Source of the DNA: Prosopocoilus inquinatus
Taxonomy: Eukaryota > Arthropoda > Insecta > Coleoptera > Lucanidae
Direction of reading: 5' to 3'
Assembly (NCBI GenBank): GCA_036172665.1
Contig: CM069872.1
Coordinates: 24,246,001-24,310,000 of the forward strand
Length of the DNA: 64,000 nucleotides
A program made the position numbers and the translations under genes. Positions 54,223 through 64,000 of the stretch are shown here, piece by piece. Each line of letters opens with the position of its first letter. The stretch's first letter is position 1. Below the pieces are notes generated by a model, which saw only the letters and a program-made list of their open reading frames with translations, did not search any database and had not been told where the DNA came from.

Positions 54223-55016
54223 ACGGTCCCGATCAATAAATATTGGTGGTCATTAATAGTCAAAGGTTGGCACCGAACTTGTATTTTATTAAAATTAACT
54301 AGATATTTGTGAATCATAACACTGCTCATAAGGAGGTCGCGAAACCTAAAAGTTTGGGAAACGCTGCGCTAGATTTTTAAAATTGTTTAATATTATAAAA
54401 GTAGAGAGATTTAAATTGTTAGATTTTTGATTGTCTTATCATTAAAATTGACAATTTGGCAGACGATTAAACATGACCCATTTTTTGCAGAAAATTAACA
54501 ATAACTCGGTAAATATTAAAAATAAGTAAGTATGTTATATCATTCATATCGTCTCTTCAAGGGCTAACCGAAACTCCAATAAAATATAGTGTCCCATTTA
54601 AGAAATAATAAGTTAGGTTTTTTGTTAACACATATTCTTGATAAAATGAATTTAAAGGGGCATTCTTGGACTTCCATCTTAGGAAATTCTCCAGCAGGTC
54701 CAGCAAAAGTCAAATCAACTGTAGAACTAATTTTTGCTGAGCTTTTTTTCTAATGTTAAATAATTCGGCTTCTTAGAGGTCATGACGTAGAAACTACTAA
54801 AACCATAGATTAGATGTAAAACTATGTGCAATAACTACGGAGTTTATGCAGTCGAAACTTAAGAGTGTCTAAATGCATTTATACCAGTGTTCACATTTTA
54901 GAGTATCAAATATCAATGTCGTTCACGTTTTAGAACATGCTGAGTACCCAGATTACGTGTTTAAGTTTAGGGGTGTTCATGTTACGGGACGTTCACGTTA
55001 AAGAGACTACACTGTA

Positions 55017-55860
55017 TGTTACTTGATTGTCACAAATAGGTATTAAGGGCCGGAGGAAGGGTAGTCGGCGCCCTTATGCAAAACAGGAACTGGCGTCCTT
55101 TCCTCCCCCCACCCCCCCAAAGAAAAGCAACAAATTCACACGAACTTCTGCATTTGTCTCAAAAAATAGTATGATATCCTTTATTAGTTCTTATAGAGTA
55201 GGTATGCAATCGAATGCAAAAAAAAATATTGTAAGTAATTCCACAGTTGCTAGATTTTTTTTAATTTGAATAAATATTATTTTTAAATCCATTTATGTTA
55301 AAAAATTAATTTTGAGAAATTTATGCTTAACTTTGAAACGATTGCTCCCGAAATTAACTCGTAACTTGAAAAGTAACCAATCACAGGAAAACTTCGTAAT
55401 GTGATTTTCAAGTCACACAGTGTTGCCAACCGTGACGATTTATCACTAAATGGGCGATAAACCGTAGTAACAGTTTGGCTTACTTTCTTCTACAATCGTG
55501 ACTGGTGACCGAAATGGGCGAATTAATTTTTATTTGGCTGTGAACATGACAAATCTACAATATGTAAAAATTAAATTTGGCATTTAACGGATTTGTTTAG
55601 TTTTTTTTTATCTTAGGAGTATTTTTTTTAATTTTTGCTTGGGTTGAATAGAACTAGGTTGGGTTATGATGACGTTGAGATTAGCTGACCTTAATTTTAA
55701 TTGAATTTAATTTATAACAATTTTTATATACTAAAAGACATTAGAAATGTAACACCTTGACAACGTCAAGTTTTTCTGTCCCTTTTTTATATTTAAGTTT
55801 GTTTGATACAAAACATGTTTAGATAAAATGTTCAACCTTTTACGGCTTACTGTTCTTTTA
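55017..55860. other. Non-coding, nothing recognised
   Basis: AT-rich. A short frame at 55027-55269 has low-complexity content and no domain. Confidence 0.4.
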
Positions 55861-57222
55861 CAGGGTGGCCCAACGATGCGTATTTTTTCTGTGAGGCTTA
55901 TGGAAAAAAAATTAGGAAAAAAATCTATAAAGAATTTTATACTAGACAATACGCGGCATATTGTAAAATTATTTTGAACTATACAGAGTGATCAGAAAAA
56001 TGGTGGTTCGTGGAAACTTATTTTTTTTTAATGGAACACCTGTATATTTTTAGATATTTGGATGCGCCACAGTAAGCTGATTATAGCGGTATAAATATAT
56101 ATTGATTTTATTGAATAACTTTCATAAAAGAAAATTTTTTCTTGAAGAATTTTGCAAAAATTCAGTAAGTTTGATTTTGAATTTCTGATTAATGAGGTAA
56201 CACAGACGAACGAAAATCTAACACGATATTTTTAGGACTTTGGCCTTTATGAAAATGTGAACAAAATTAAGATATCATTTTGCATTATACTGAGCGATCG
56301 ATACTTACGAAACATTCGATATCTCATTTTTTTTAATGGAACGGCCTCTTTTTTATTTCAGAAATGGATAGCACTTAAATGTAGCTTTCTGCTGATATAT
56401 ATATAGGTTATATACCTTTATTTTTAATAATTTCGTCACTAGAAATTTTCTTTTTATAAGTATTTCAGTGGTCGGCGTTTTAAACTATACACCCAGTATT
56501 GCTACTTTCCTACCTAAATTCAATCATTCGAAGTCATTTTTCGATCATTTGATTCTACTTTCAAAGATCTCTAATTTGAATACCTCCGCGATAGGATTTA
56601 TTTTACCAAAAATAATTTAAAACAGGCCATTGAAATACTTGTAAAAAGAAAATTTTTTGGGACGAAATTATTAAAAATAAAGATATATAACCTTATATCA
56701 GCAGAAAGCTACATTTAAGTGCTACCTATTTCTGAAATAAAAAGTAGGCCGTTCTATTTAAAAAAAAATAAGATACCAAATGTTTCATAAGTATCGATCG
56801 CTCGGTATAATGCAAAAAGGTATCTTAATTTTGTTCACATTTTCATAACGGCCAAAGTCCCAAAAATATCGTGTCAGATTTACGTTCGTCTGTGTTATCT
56901 CATTAATCAGAAATTCATATTCAAACTGACTGAATTTTTGCAAAATTCTTCAAGAAAAAAAAATTTTTTTATGAAAGTTATTCAATAAAATCAATATATC
57001 TTTATACCGCTGTAATCTGCTAAAATATCTAAAAATGTACAGGGTATTCCATTTAAAAAAAATTAGTTTCCACGAACCACGATTTTTCTGCTCACTCTGT
57101 ATACTTCAAAATAATTATACAATATGCCGCGTATTGTCTATTATAAAATTCTTTATCGATTTTTTTCCTAATTTCTTTCCTATGAGCCTCACAGAAGAAA
57201 TACGCATCGTTGGGCCACCCTG
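55861..57222. mobile_element. TA-flanked foldback, 1.36 kb with 0.6-kb arms
   Basis: Left end cagggtggcccaacgatgcg; right end, reverse complement, cagggtggcccaacgatgcg, identical over 20 bp. The arms (55861-56470 and about 56625-57222) pair with scattered mismatches, leaving a loop of about 150 bp. TA at 55859-55860 and 57223-57224. No coding capacity. Confidence 0.9.
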
Positions 57223-57335
57223 TACATTTGGTTGCTCTGTCTTACAAGTTCTTGTGTCAAAATAATTGTTTGTACTTTATTTAAAAACTCGTTCAACTTG
57301 ATTTCACTTTTTCATTGTTCAGTAGTTTAAACATA

Positions 57336-58421
57336 ATGCCTAGAGTGCGAAGACGTAGACAATTCCATCAATAAAGCGAAATTGATAGGTGTCGAATTGT
57401 TGAGTTACAAGACGCGGGTTTTTCATGCCGGGAAATTGCCCGTCGCGGGAATCGCAATGAAGTTACTGTTATGCGAGCTTGGCAAGCATAGAATGTAGCA
57501 GAAAGAGAAAGAAGAATAAGACGTATTGGACAACCAAGGCTCACCACAGAACTTCAAGATCGCCGATTAAGACTATTGGCTCTTAGAGACCGATTGTCGA
57601 CTAGTCGGCAGAATGGTAACCAGTGGAATGCTGCGGAGGGTAGACCTATCAGTACGCGAACAATATCCCCCCATAAGGTCCTTAGGGCTTTTCTTTACCG
57701 TCTACAGCCAATGCTTCAATTGACGTCTGAATATCGTTGCCAAAGATTGAAGTGTTGTCGAGAACACGAATACTGGGGAGATAGAATGGGACAATATAGA
57801 GTTCAGCGATGAATCATGCTTCTGTTTAGGTTTGCATGATGGTCGCAGAAGGGTGAGAAGACTTCGTGGAGAGAGTCGTCATAATGAGTTTGCTGTAAAA
57901 CGACATGTACACCGTACCGTAGGAGTAATGGTTTGAGGGGCTATTGCTTATGGTAAGCGTTCACCATTAGTGTTCATTAGAGGTAGTATAATAGCAATTC
58001 GTTTTACGTTCACAACGTTCTCCAACTTTATCTCTTGTCATATCAAGAAGGTTATCCCAATTCTGCTTTTCAGCAAGACAACGCGCGTGCACACCCAGCC
58101 CGGAAAACAATGAACTTTTTTGAAAGAGCTGAAACCGATGTTCTGCCATGGCCTCCTAGAACCCCCGTTTTAAATCCAACTGCACACGTTTGGGAAATGA
58201 TGAGAAAAAGACTGACTAATTTACACCATCCGCCACAAAATTCGGCTAACTCGAAAAAGAAATTCAAGTTGCTTGGGATGGATCACGACAACAATAAACC
58301 GATTATCTCATTTTATCGATGGCCAGACGTGTTAAAGGGTGCATTCAAAACTGAGGTCGTCCAAGACATTACTAATTCTTATTTCATTTTCATTTGTTAC
58401 TGTTCCGGTGTGAAATTTTAA
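57336..58421 (+). pseudogene. Tc1/mariner-type transposase, dead
   Basis: Starts MPRVRRRRQFHQ, then a TAA, then a helix-turn-helix part (CRIVELQDAGFSCREIARRG) and a second part with RIRRIGQPRLTT. The catalytic domain shows FSDESCF (first Asp, near 57805) and FQQDNARAHPA (second Asp, near 58075). In the last motif, LNPTAHVWE, the expected acidic residue has become Ala. There are several stops and frame changes (near 57370, 57490, 57620, 57935). Its own terminal repeats were not identified; it lies between two TA-type foldbacks. Confidence 0.88.
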
Positions 58422-58503
58422 TCATTTATTTTCCAACCTAAGGCTGACATATGTTAGCAAAATCAGTTGAATATGTTTATTATTTCTAATGTCATTTAGT
58501 ATA

Positions 58504-59371
58504 TCGGGTGTCCCGCGCCATGTGCTCATCCTTCTAGAATCTTTCTTATTTTAAACGGAACACCCTATATATTATTACACATTTAAAATCCACGGAGTAT
58601 TACGAGTGTGAATACGTATCAATTGATAATTTTGCTTTCCATGACAACGAAAAAAAAAATTTTATTTTTCAATCTAGAAAGCTATGAATCGCATTCTTTC
58701 GATCTAATGCGATCAAGTGTTTCGAGAAAATCACTCCTTTGAGTGTATTTTGCTTTTACACATTTTTACAGCAAATTTTCATTAGGTCGTAACTCATTTT
58801 TATATGTTTCTTAGCTTAGTTGAACACGTTGATATCAAATACATCATATTTTCTTTGAAAGTCATTTGAAATAAAGGGAATGTAAAATTTCAATAAGACA
58901 AGTTCTATTTTAAATTATTTTCCAAGAAAATATGACGTATTTGATATCAGCGTACTCAGAAAAAAATGTAATGTAACCTAATGAAAATTTCAAATGCTGT
59001 AAAAATGTTAAAAATCTAAATACCATCAAAGGAGTGATTTTCTCGAAACACTTGATCGCATTAGATCGAAAAAATGCGATTCATAGCTCTCTAGATTGAA
59101 AAATAAAAAAGTTTTTTTTTCTTTGTCATGGAAACCAAAATTAAAAATTGATACGTATTCGGACTCATAATGATTCGTAAATTTCAAATATGTAAAAATA
59201 TATAGGTGTTCCATTTAAAATAAGAAAGTTGATATCACTTCCGGCGAAATCGGAAGTCCTATGACGAAATGTCGAAAAATTCCATTTTTTGTTTAATTGT
59301 CTCCAAAATTCAGGATAATCGATTAAAAAATAAAGATTCTAAAAGGGTGAGCACATGGTGCGGTACACCGG
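58504..59371. mobile_element. TA-type foldback MITE, about 870 bp
   Basis: Left end cgggtgtcccgcgccatgtg; right end, reverse complement, ccggtgtaccgcaccatgtg; both continue to gctca-cc-tt-tagaatctt. Inner arms pair widely (gatcgcattagatcg region). TA-like flanks. Confidence 0.8.
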
Positions 59372-59399
59372 TATAATAATTCTTGCAATTTTTAATTTT

Positions 59400-60290
59400 T
59401 GTTTGTGTTAAATTAGAGTTCGGTTAGTATCAGTTAAGTCGAACTGACTTTGACGTTAGTTGAACTTCATTTTAATTGATTCTTAATTTTTACTTTTATT
59501 TTTTCTTGTAATTTTTAATCTTTTACTTGTATTAGACGCAGGTCGAAGCCAGTTAGGCTAGATTCACCTTGAGATTTGTTGAACTTAACTATAATCCATA
59601 AATTTTAAGATTTTAAGATTTACTTTTAATGCTTTTAGGTATTTAAAAAAAATTGCTTGTGTAGAATGGAGCACAATATAATATAATAAGTTGGATGAGT
59701 TCAATTGATCTTGAAATTTGTTGAGGTGTGAATAAATTTTAACATATTTTTTACTTCAATTTTTTTATATTTGGTTTAAATTTTTAACTTTATTTATTGA
59801 TTTTTAATTTTTACTTTTAATTTTATTTGTAATTTTTAGTCCTTTACATGTGTTAGACGAAAGTCGAAGCTAGTTAGGTTAGATTGACCTAGAGATTTGT
59901 TGAGCTTAACTTTAATCTATAAATTTTACAATTTTTTACTTTTAATATTTTCAGACAATTAAAAAAAAATTTACTTGTGTAGAATGGAGTACAATATGAT
60001 ATAATAAGTTGGGTGTGTTCAATTGACCTTGAGATTTATTGAGGTTCATTTTATCCATGAATAAATTTTTATACATATACTTTTTTACTTAATTTTTTTT
60101 AATTTGTTTTAAATTTTTAACTTAAACTTCATTTTAATTGTTTTTAATTTTTCGTTTTAATTTTACTTGTAATTTTTAATTTTTCACTTGTATTAGATGA
60201 AGTAAAGTTGATGTCACTTATGTTGGATTGATACCGAGATTTGTTAAGCTTAATTTTTAATCTTTTAAGTATTTAAAAAATATATAGAGT
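59400..60290. repeat. Degenerate tandem repeat, about 320-340 bp period
   Basis: Landmarks ttagacg-a-gtcgaagc-agtta, gagatttgttgaacttaact and ttgtgtagaatgga-cacaatat recur about three times. A related, shorter-period array lies at 63050-63960. Confidence 0.6.
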
Positions 60291-61735
60291 TGAAAGCAAA
60301 AAAAAAAAAAATAATATATAATGTACAGTTTCCTGTAACTTTTCTTTCTCAAATTGTCAAAGATTAAAGACGAACTTACAGGTTTTACCAAAGTTTTAAA
60401 CTTGTTAGAATTGAAAGCTTTTAAAATTTTTAAAACATATCTGTGAAGTCGTCTTTAATCACTACCATTTTCAGAAAGAATAATTACAAGAAGCTGTAAT
60501 TTGTCTACTTTTTCTTTGCTTCCGACAGTACTTGTGCTGAATGGAGTACAATAAGTTGAGCGAGTTCAGTTGGCCTTGAGAATTATTGAAGTTCATGTTA
60601 ATCCACGTATAATAATAACAATAGTTTTATTAAATCAACAGCGAATGAAAGAAACAAAACAATAATTTTACAAAAAAAATGAAAATACGCCACAATCTAA
60701 ATGGAAGACCATCAGTTGTGTAGTGCTACACAAGTAGTACACTGCTCTACCCGGCCTCCCAGACTAATAAACTAGCTTAAAATTAAACTAAATACTAGAA
60801 AATAAATAAAAGGAAGGAAAATAAAAAGAAAACGAAAAGAAGATGAAAATGAACATGAAAATAAAAATAAAAAAGAAAATTAAAAAAAATGAGAGAGAAA
60901 TCATCAGGCAAGGATCAGCATTTGAAGATATACGAAGTATATGGACATTAAATGAATGGAAAGCGATGCAACTTAGTATTGAAAGTATAAGGATTATCTA
61001 CCTCATTTGAACAAGAATTAAACTACTTTTCAATTTAAGTCTGAACGATACTGGTGGTGAGTTTTTTAAGTGAGGCTCAAAATCATTCAGACAATGAGCA
61101 GCAATGTAAGTGAAAGATCTTTTGTAAAATGCAGTATGATGCAACGGAATGTCTATTACATCTTTACGACGGATGTTAATACTGTGAACACCTAATTTTG
61201 GTGAGGATATATGGTGGGGTTTTGAAAAAAACGATTTTTTGACAAAAACATGCAAGATGGAAATACTTTCTTTTTACCGTATTAAGCTAACCTGCGTCAG
61301 TTAACTTATGTGAGATATGTTGCCGTTTTGGAATGCCGTATATAAATCGCAAGCATGAATTTTGCACTACCTGTATTCGCCTCGAATCCTTGTAATCCAA
61401 ACAAGAACCATAAATCACGTCGCAATAATTAAAGTGAAATAAAACTTCGCAAAGAGATGCTTTTGCTTTGGTGGTTAAAATGTGTCTGTTAGGATATAGC
61501 ATTTTTAAATTACAATACGCTTTACTGATACACGCTGCGACATGTTCCCTGAAACGTAATTTATAATCGATGTGTAACCCTAAATTCTTAACACAATCAC
61601 GATGGGAGAGACGTACATTATTTAATTTAATTTCAAGTAACGGTAAAGCAATGTTACGTGCTTGATCTCTTCCAAATAATAAAAAGCAAGATTTATTAGG
61701 GTTAATTTGTAAACAATGCTTGGAAGAGATTCTAA

Positions 61736-61863
61736 GGCCCAGTTTTACAACGGCGGTTTAACTTTGAGCCGAAGCTTAACTCCCTCACAACAATTGTTGA
61801 AATAATCGTTGCTAAGGGTTTAAGCCTCAGCTCAAAGTTGAGCCCCATTTGTAAAACTGGACC
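61736..61863. mobile_element. PIF/Harbinger-type MITE, 128 bp, TAA duplication
   Basis: Ends ggcccagttttac and gtaaaactggacc; TAA at 61733-61735 and 61864-61866. Same length and arrangement as 1455-1582. It sits inside the LINE. Confidence 0.8.
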
Positions 61864-62232
61864 TAAGCAATTTATTGAAATCATTATTGATTCCGGTCAT
61901 ACAAGTTTGTAAATCGCAAATATCAAAGGAGGCATACAGCTGCGTATCGTCAGCAAACGTATGTCATTTACAAAACGTGTTCCAGAAGGGAAAAAAATCG
62001 AAATAAAGGCCCAACGATAGAACCCTCAGGAACTTCTGATCTTAAACTCACATTATTAGGTTTAAAGTTATTTAGAAAAACCGACTGTGTCCTACCCGAA
62101 AGGAAGCAACCAATCAATCCAACCGCAACTGCATCCAATCCGCAATAGTGTAAGATAGCCAAAAGTAGGTCGTGACTGATCATATCGAAGGCCTTGGAGA
62201 AATCAAGCAAGATAAGAACAGTAAGTTTATTG

Positions 62233-62710
62233 AACAGATAAAATAGCGACATCTTACGATCGCTTTTTGACCTGACATTGCAGTAGGATAGACAAATTGA
62301 AGCGGGATTTGCTCCTAATAAGTACCCCATGCAAGGCGACCGTGCTTGCTGTCAAAGCATAATGAAAATTTTTAAAATAATTTTGTGCAAATCGTTTTTG
62401 ATTGCAGTGAAAACTTCGAACAGCTTCTGTACAGCTGTTTCAGCCCTGCTTGGGGCTTCTTCAGCAGAGACGTAGCTCGACATTCCCACTGCAAACAAAA
62501 ACGACTTGTCCAATTTATTCGCAATTGCGATGTAAGAGTGATGAACAGATAAAATAGCGACATCTTACGATCGCTTTTTGACCTGACATTGCAGAGGGAT
62601 AGACAAATTGAAGCGGGATTTGCTCCTAATAAGTCCCCCATGCAAGGCGACCATGCTTGCTGTCAAAGCATAATGAAAATTTTTTAAAAAAATTTGTGCA
62701 AACCGTTTTT
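62233..62710. mobile_element. 312-bp repeat family insertion in the LINE, 12-bp duplication
   Basis: gtaagtttattg lies at 62221-62232 and 62711-62722, and the LINE RT frame continues correctly when the insert and one copy are ignored. About 1.5 units are present, in reverse orientation to those in the Polinton polymerase. Confidence 0.85.
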
Positions 62711-63045
62711 GTAAGTTTATTGTTATCAATACCTTTGATAATATCATCTATAATAAGCGAGAGTGCTGTGGAACAGCTGTAGCCAGGTCGCAAACCTGAT
62801 TGAAAAGGGGGCAATAAATTACATAAAGCTAAATGATGACGCAATTGCTTATCAATGATTTTCTCCAAAACCTTCGACAAGGTCGGCAAGATACTAATTG
62901 GTCGGAGATCTTGAAAACTGGCTTCTTAATGGCTTCCTCGTTTTCGCTATTGGAACTACTTTAGCGTGTTTCCACTGAGAAGAAAACGTACCCGTGCTTA
63001 AGCAATAGTTGAAAATGTGAGTAAGAACAGGAAGCAAGTAGTATA

Positions 63046-64000
63046 AATTTAATTTTTTTAATTTTTTGCTTTCAATTTTTTAATATTTGTTTTAAATTTT
63101 TAACTTGAGTTGAATTAGGTCGAATGCAGTTTGATAGGGTTGACTTTGAAAATCTTTTTTCATTTAATTTTTTTACTTTAAATCTTTTTGTTTTTCGATT
63201 TTTAATCTTTTTTGCTTGGGTTGAATGGAATCGAGTTCAGTTGTTGGATTGACTTTGGCGTTAGAAGACAATCATTTTACTTCTATTTACTTCAACTGAA
63301 TAGAATTAGGACGAGTTCAGTTGAATTAGGTTGACTTTGAGATTGGTCGAGATTGATTTCTCAACTTTTCATTTTTTTTATTATTTCTTTTTCTTAATTT
63401 TTGTCTTGGCTTGAATGGAGATTGAGTTCAGTTGAATGGGGTACATATATTTGTTTGTCTATAAATTTTTTTAATTTTGATTTTCTATCGCATTTTATTT
63501 TTTATTTTTTTTTTGCTTGGATTGAAAAGAATCGAGTTCAGTTGTTGTTGGGTTGACCTTGGCATTGATCGAAATTCGTTTTGCGTATTCGTTTTTGAAT
63601 TTTTTACTTCTAATTTCTTGCATTTTTAAATGTTTTGCTTCACTTGATTAGAATCTTGAAGAAGACTTGAATTGGGTTGACGTTAAGATCTGTTGAGAAT
63701 GATTTCTGTACTTTTCATTTTTTAAATATTTCTGTGTGTGGATATATTTGTTTGTCTATTAATTTTTTTAATTCTTTTTTTATTGCTTTTTGTATTTTTT
63801 ACTTGGGTTGAATAGAATCAAGTTCAATTGTTGGATTGAGTTTGGTTGACCTTAAAATTGTTCTTTAATTACCGCATTTTGGCGCCTCTTTTGCTTCGAC
63901 GCTTCCATGCCTTGCTTACCTTGCTTACTGCCTTCCGCCGGCCCTGCAAATATTTGTCAAAAAATATTCTAAAGCTGGTTTCACAGAACGACAAAATATG
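63046..64000. repeat. Degenerate T-rich tandem repeat
   Basis: The phrase ttgaatagaatcgagttcag-ttgttggattgactttg recurs with many changes every 100-200 bp. It is related to 59400-60290, which suggests the LINE landed in a longer array. No genes. Confidence 0.6.

Larger units (their letters stand above)
52143..54366. mobile_element. hAT-type element with 8-bp duplication cgctagat
   Basis: Ends cagcgtttcccaaact and agtttgggaaacgctg form a perfect 16-bp inverted repeat. cgctagat lies at 52135-52142 and 54367-54374. No transposase; it carries the foldback at 52300-54222. Confidence 0.9.
51984..55014. mobile_element. Pogo/Tigger-like MITE, interrupted by a hAT element
   Basis: Left end cagtgtagtcgcgataacct; right end, reverse complement, cagtgtagtctctttaacgt. 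TA flanks at 51982-51983 and 55015-55016. These ends resemble those of pogo-type elements. The interior repeats the phrase gttcacgttttaga. Without the hAT insertion it is about 790 bp. Confidence 0.75.
60612..63045 (-). pseudogene. LINE (non-LTR retrotransposon), 5'-truncated and decayed
   Basis: Read on the minus strand from about 63045: HAKVVPIAKT, TLSKVLEKIIDKQLRHHL, FQSGLRPGYSCSTALSLIID, then LLDFSKAFDMISHDLLLA, GLIGCFLSGRTQSVFL, VPEGSIVGPLF. These are RT motifs of a jockey-like LINE. The C-terminal part has NKSCFLLFGRDQ, CVKNLGLHIDYKLRF, and YCDVIYGSCLD with CLRFIYGIPKRQHISHKL. It has many stops, lacks the endonuclease, and carries two insertions: the repeat at 62233-62710 and a MITE at 61736-61863. 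A 3' UTR-like stretch ends near 60612. Confidence 0.85.

Noticed and set aside
55861..57222. Frames starting with SIKFFIDFFPNFF at both ends
   Set aside because: They are the same foldback arm read twice in opposite directions, not a gene pair.

Overview
The window is from an animal nuclear genome, almost certainly an insect and perhaps a beetle. It has genes split by GT-AG introns, insect gustatory-receptor exons, a very AT-rich background and dense layers of transposons. The species call is inference; no bacterial-style operons, rRNA or tRNA genes were seen.

Host genes are few. On the minus strand at 3085-5691 is a complete nine-exon sorbitol dehydrogenase gene. The first exon of a second, neighbouring sorbitol dehydrogenase gene lies at 2376-2438 and runs off the left edge. 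A frameshifted relic of a third first exon lies near 7120-7178. On the plus strand are three long gustatory-receptor exons (7449-8345, 37765-38655, 39556-40488). Each ends at the same place in the protein with a phase-0 splice donor, and none has a recognisable last exon nearby. They may be alternative 5' exons of one locus with shared 3' exons outside the window.

The centre (9880-30732) is a nest of elements. A minus-strand Ty3/gypsy retrotransposon sits inside an older MITE. Its Pol ends in an unusual way: integrase, then a macro (ADP-ribose-binding) domain, then a CCCH zinc finger. Its gag is interrupted by a Polinton/Maverick (adintovirus-like) element of 14.8 kb, bounded by long terminal inverted repeats and a 6-bp target duplication (gtctcg). 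The Polinton still shows DNA polymerase B, integrase, packaging ATPase, phospholipase-A2-like protein, adenovirus-type protease, minor and major capsid proteins and several small proteins. Most are broken by frameshifts, stops or deletions. Its polymerase gene is in turn split by a 1.07-kb insertion of a 312-bp tandem repeat flanked by a 12-bp target duplication.

The right half (30733-64000) is almost entirely repeats. It holds TA-flanked mariner/pogo-type MITEs and foldbacks, hAT MITEs with 8-bp duplications, PIF/Harbinger MITEs with TTA/TAA duplications and a tandem MITE dimer. It also holds a deleted LTR retrotransposon, a Penelope-like RT fragment, a dead Tc1-like transposase, a decayed LINE carrying the same 312-bp repeat, and AT-rich degenerate tandem repeats. 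One 143-bp insertion, with a 12-bp duplication, contains a perfect palindrome of about 100 bp.
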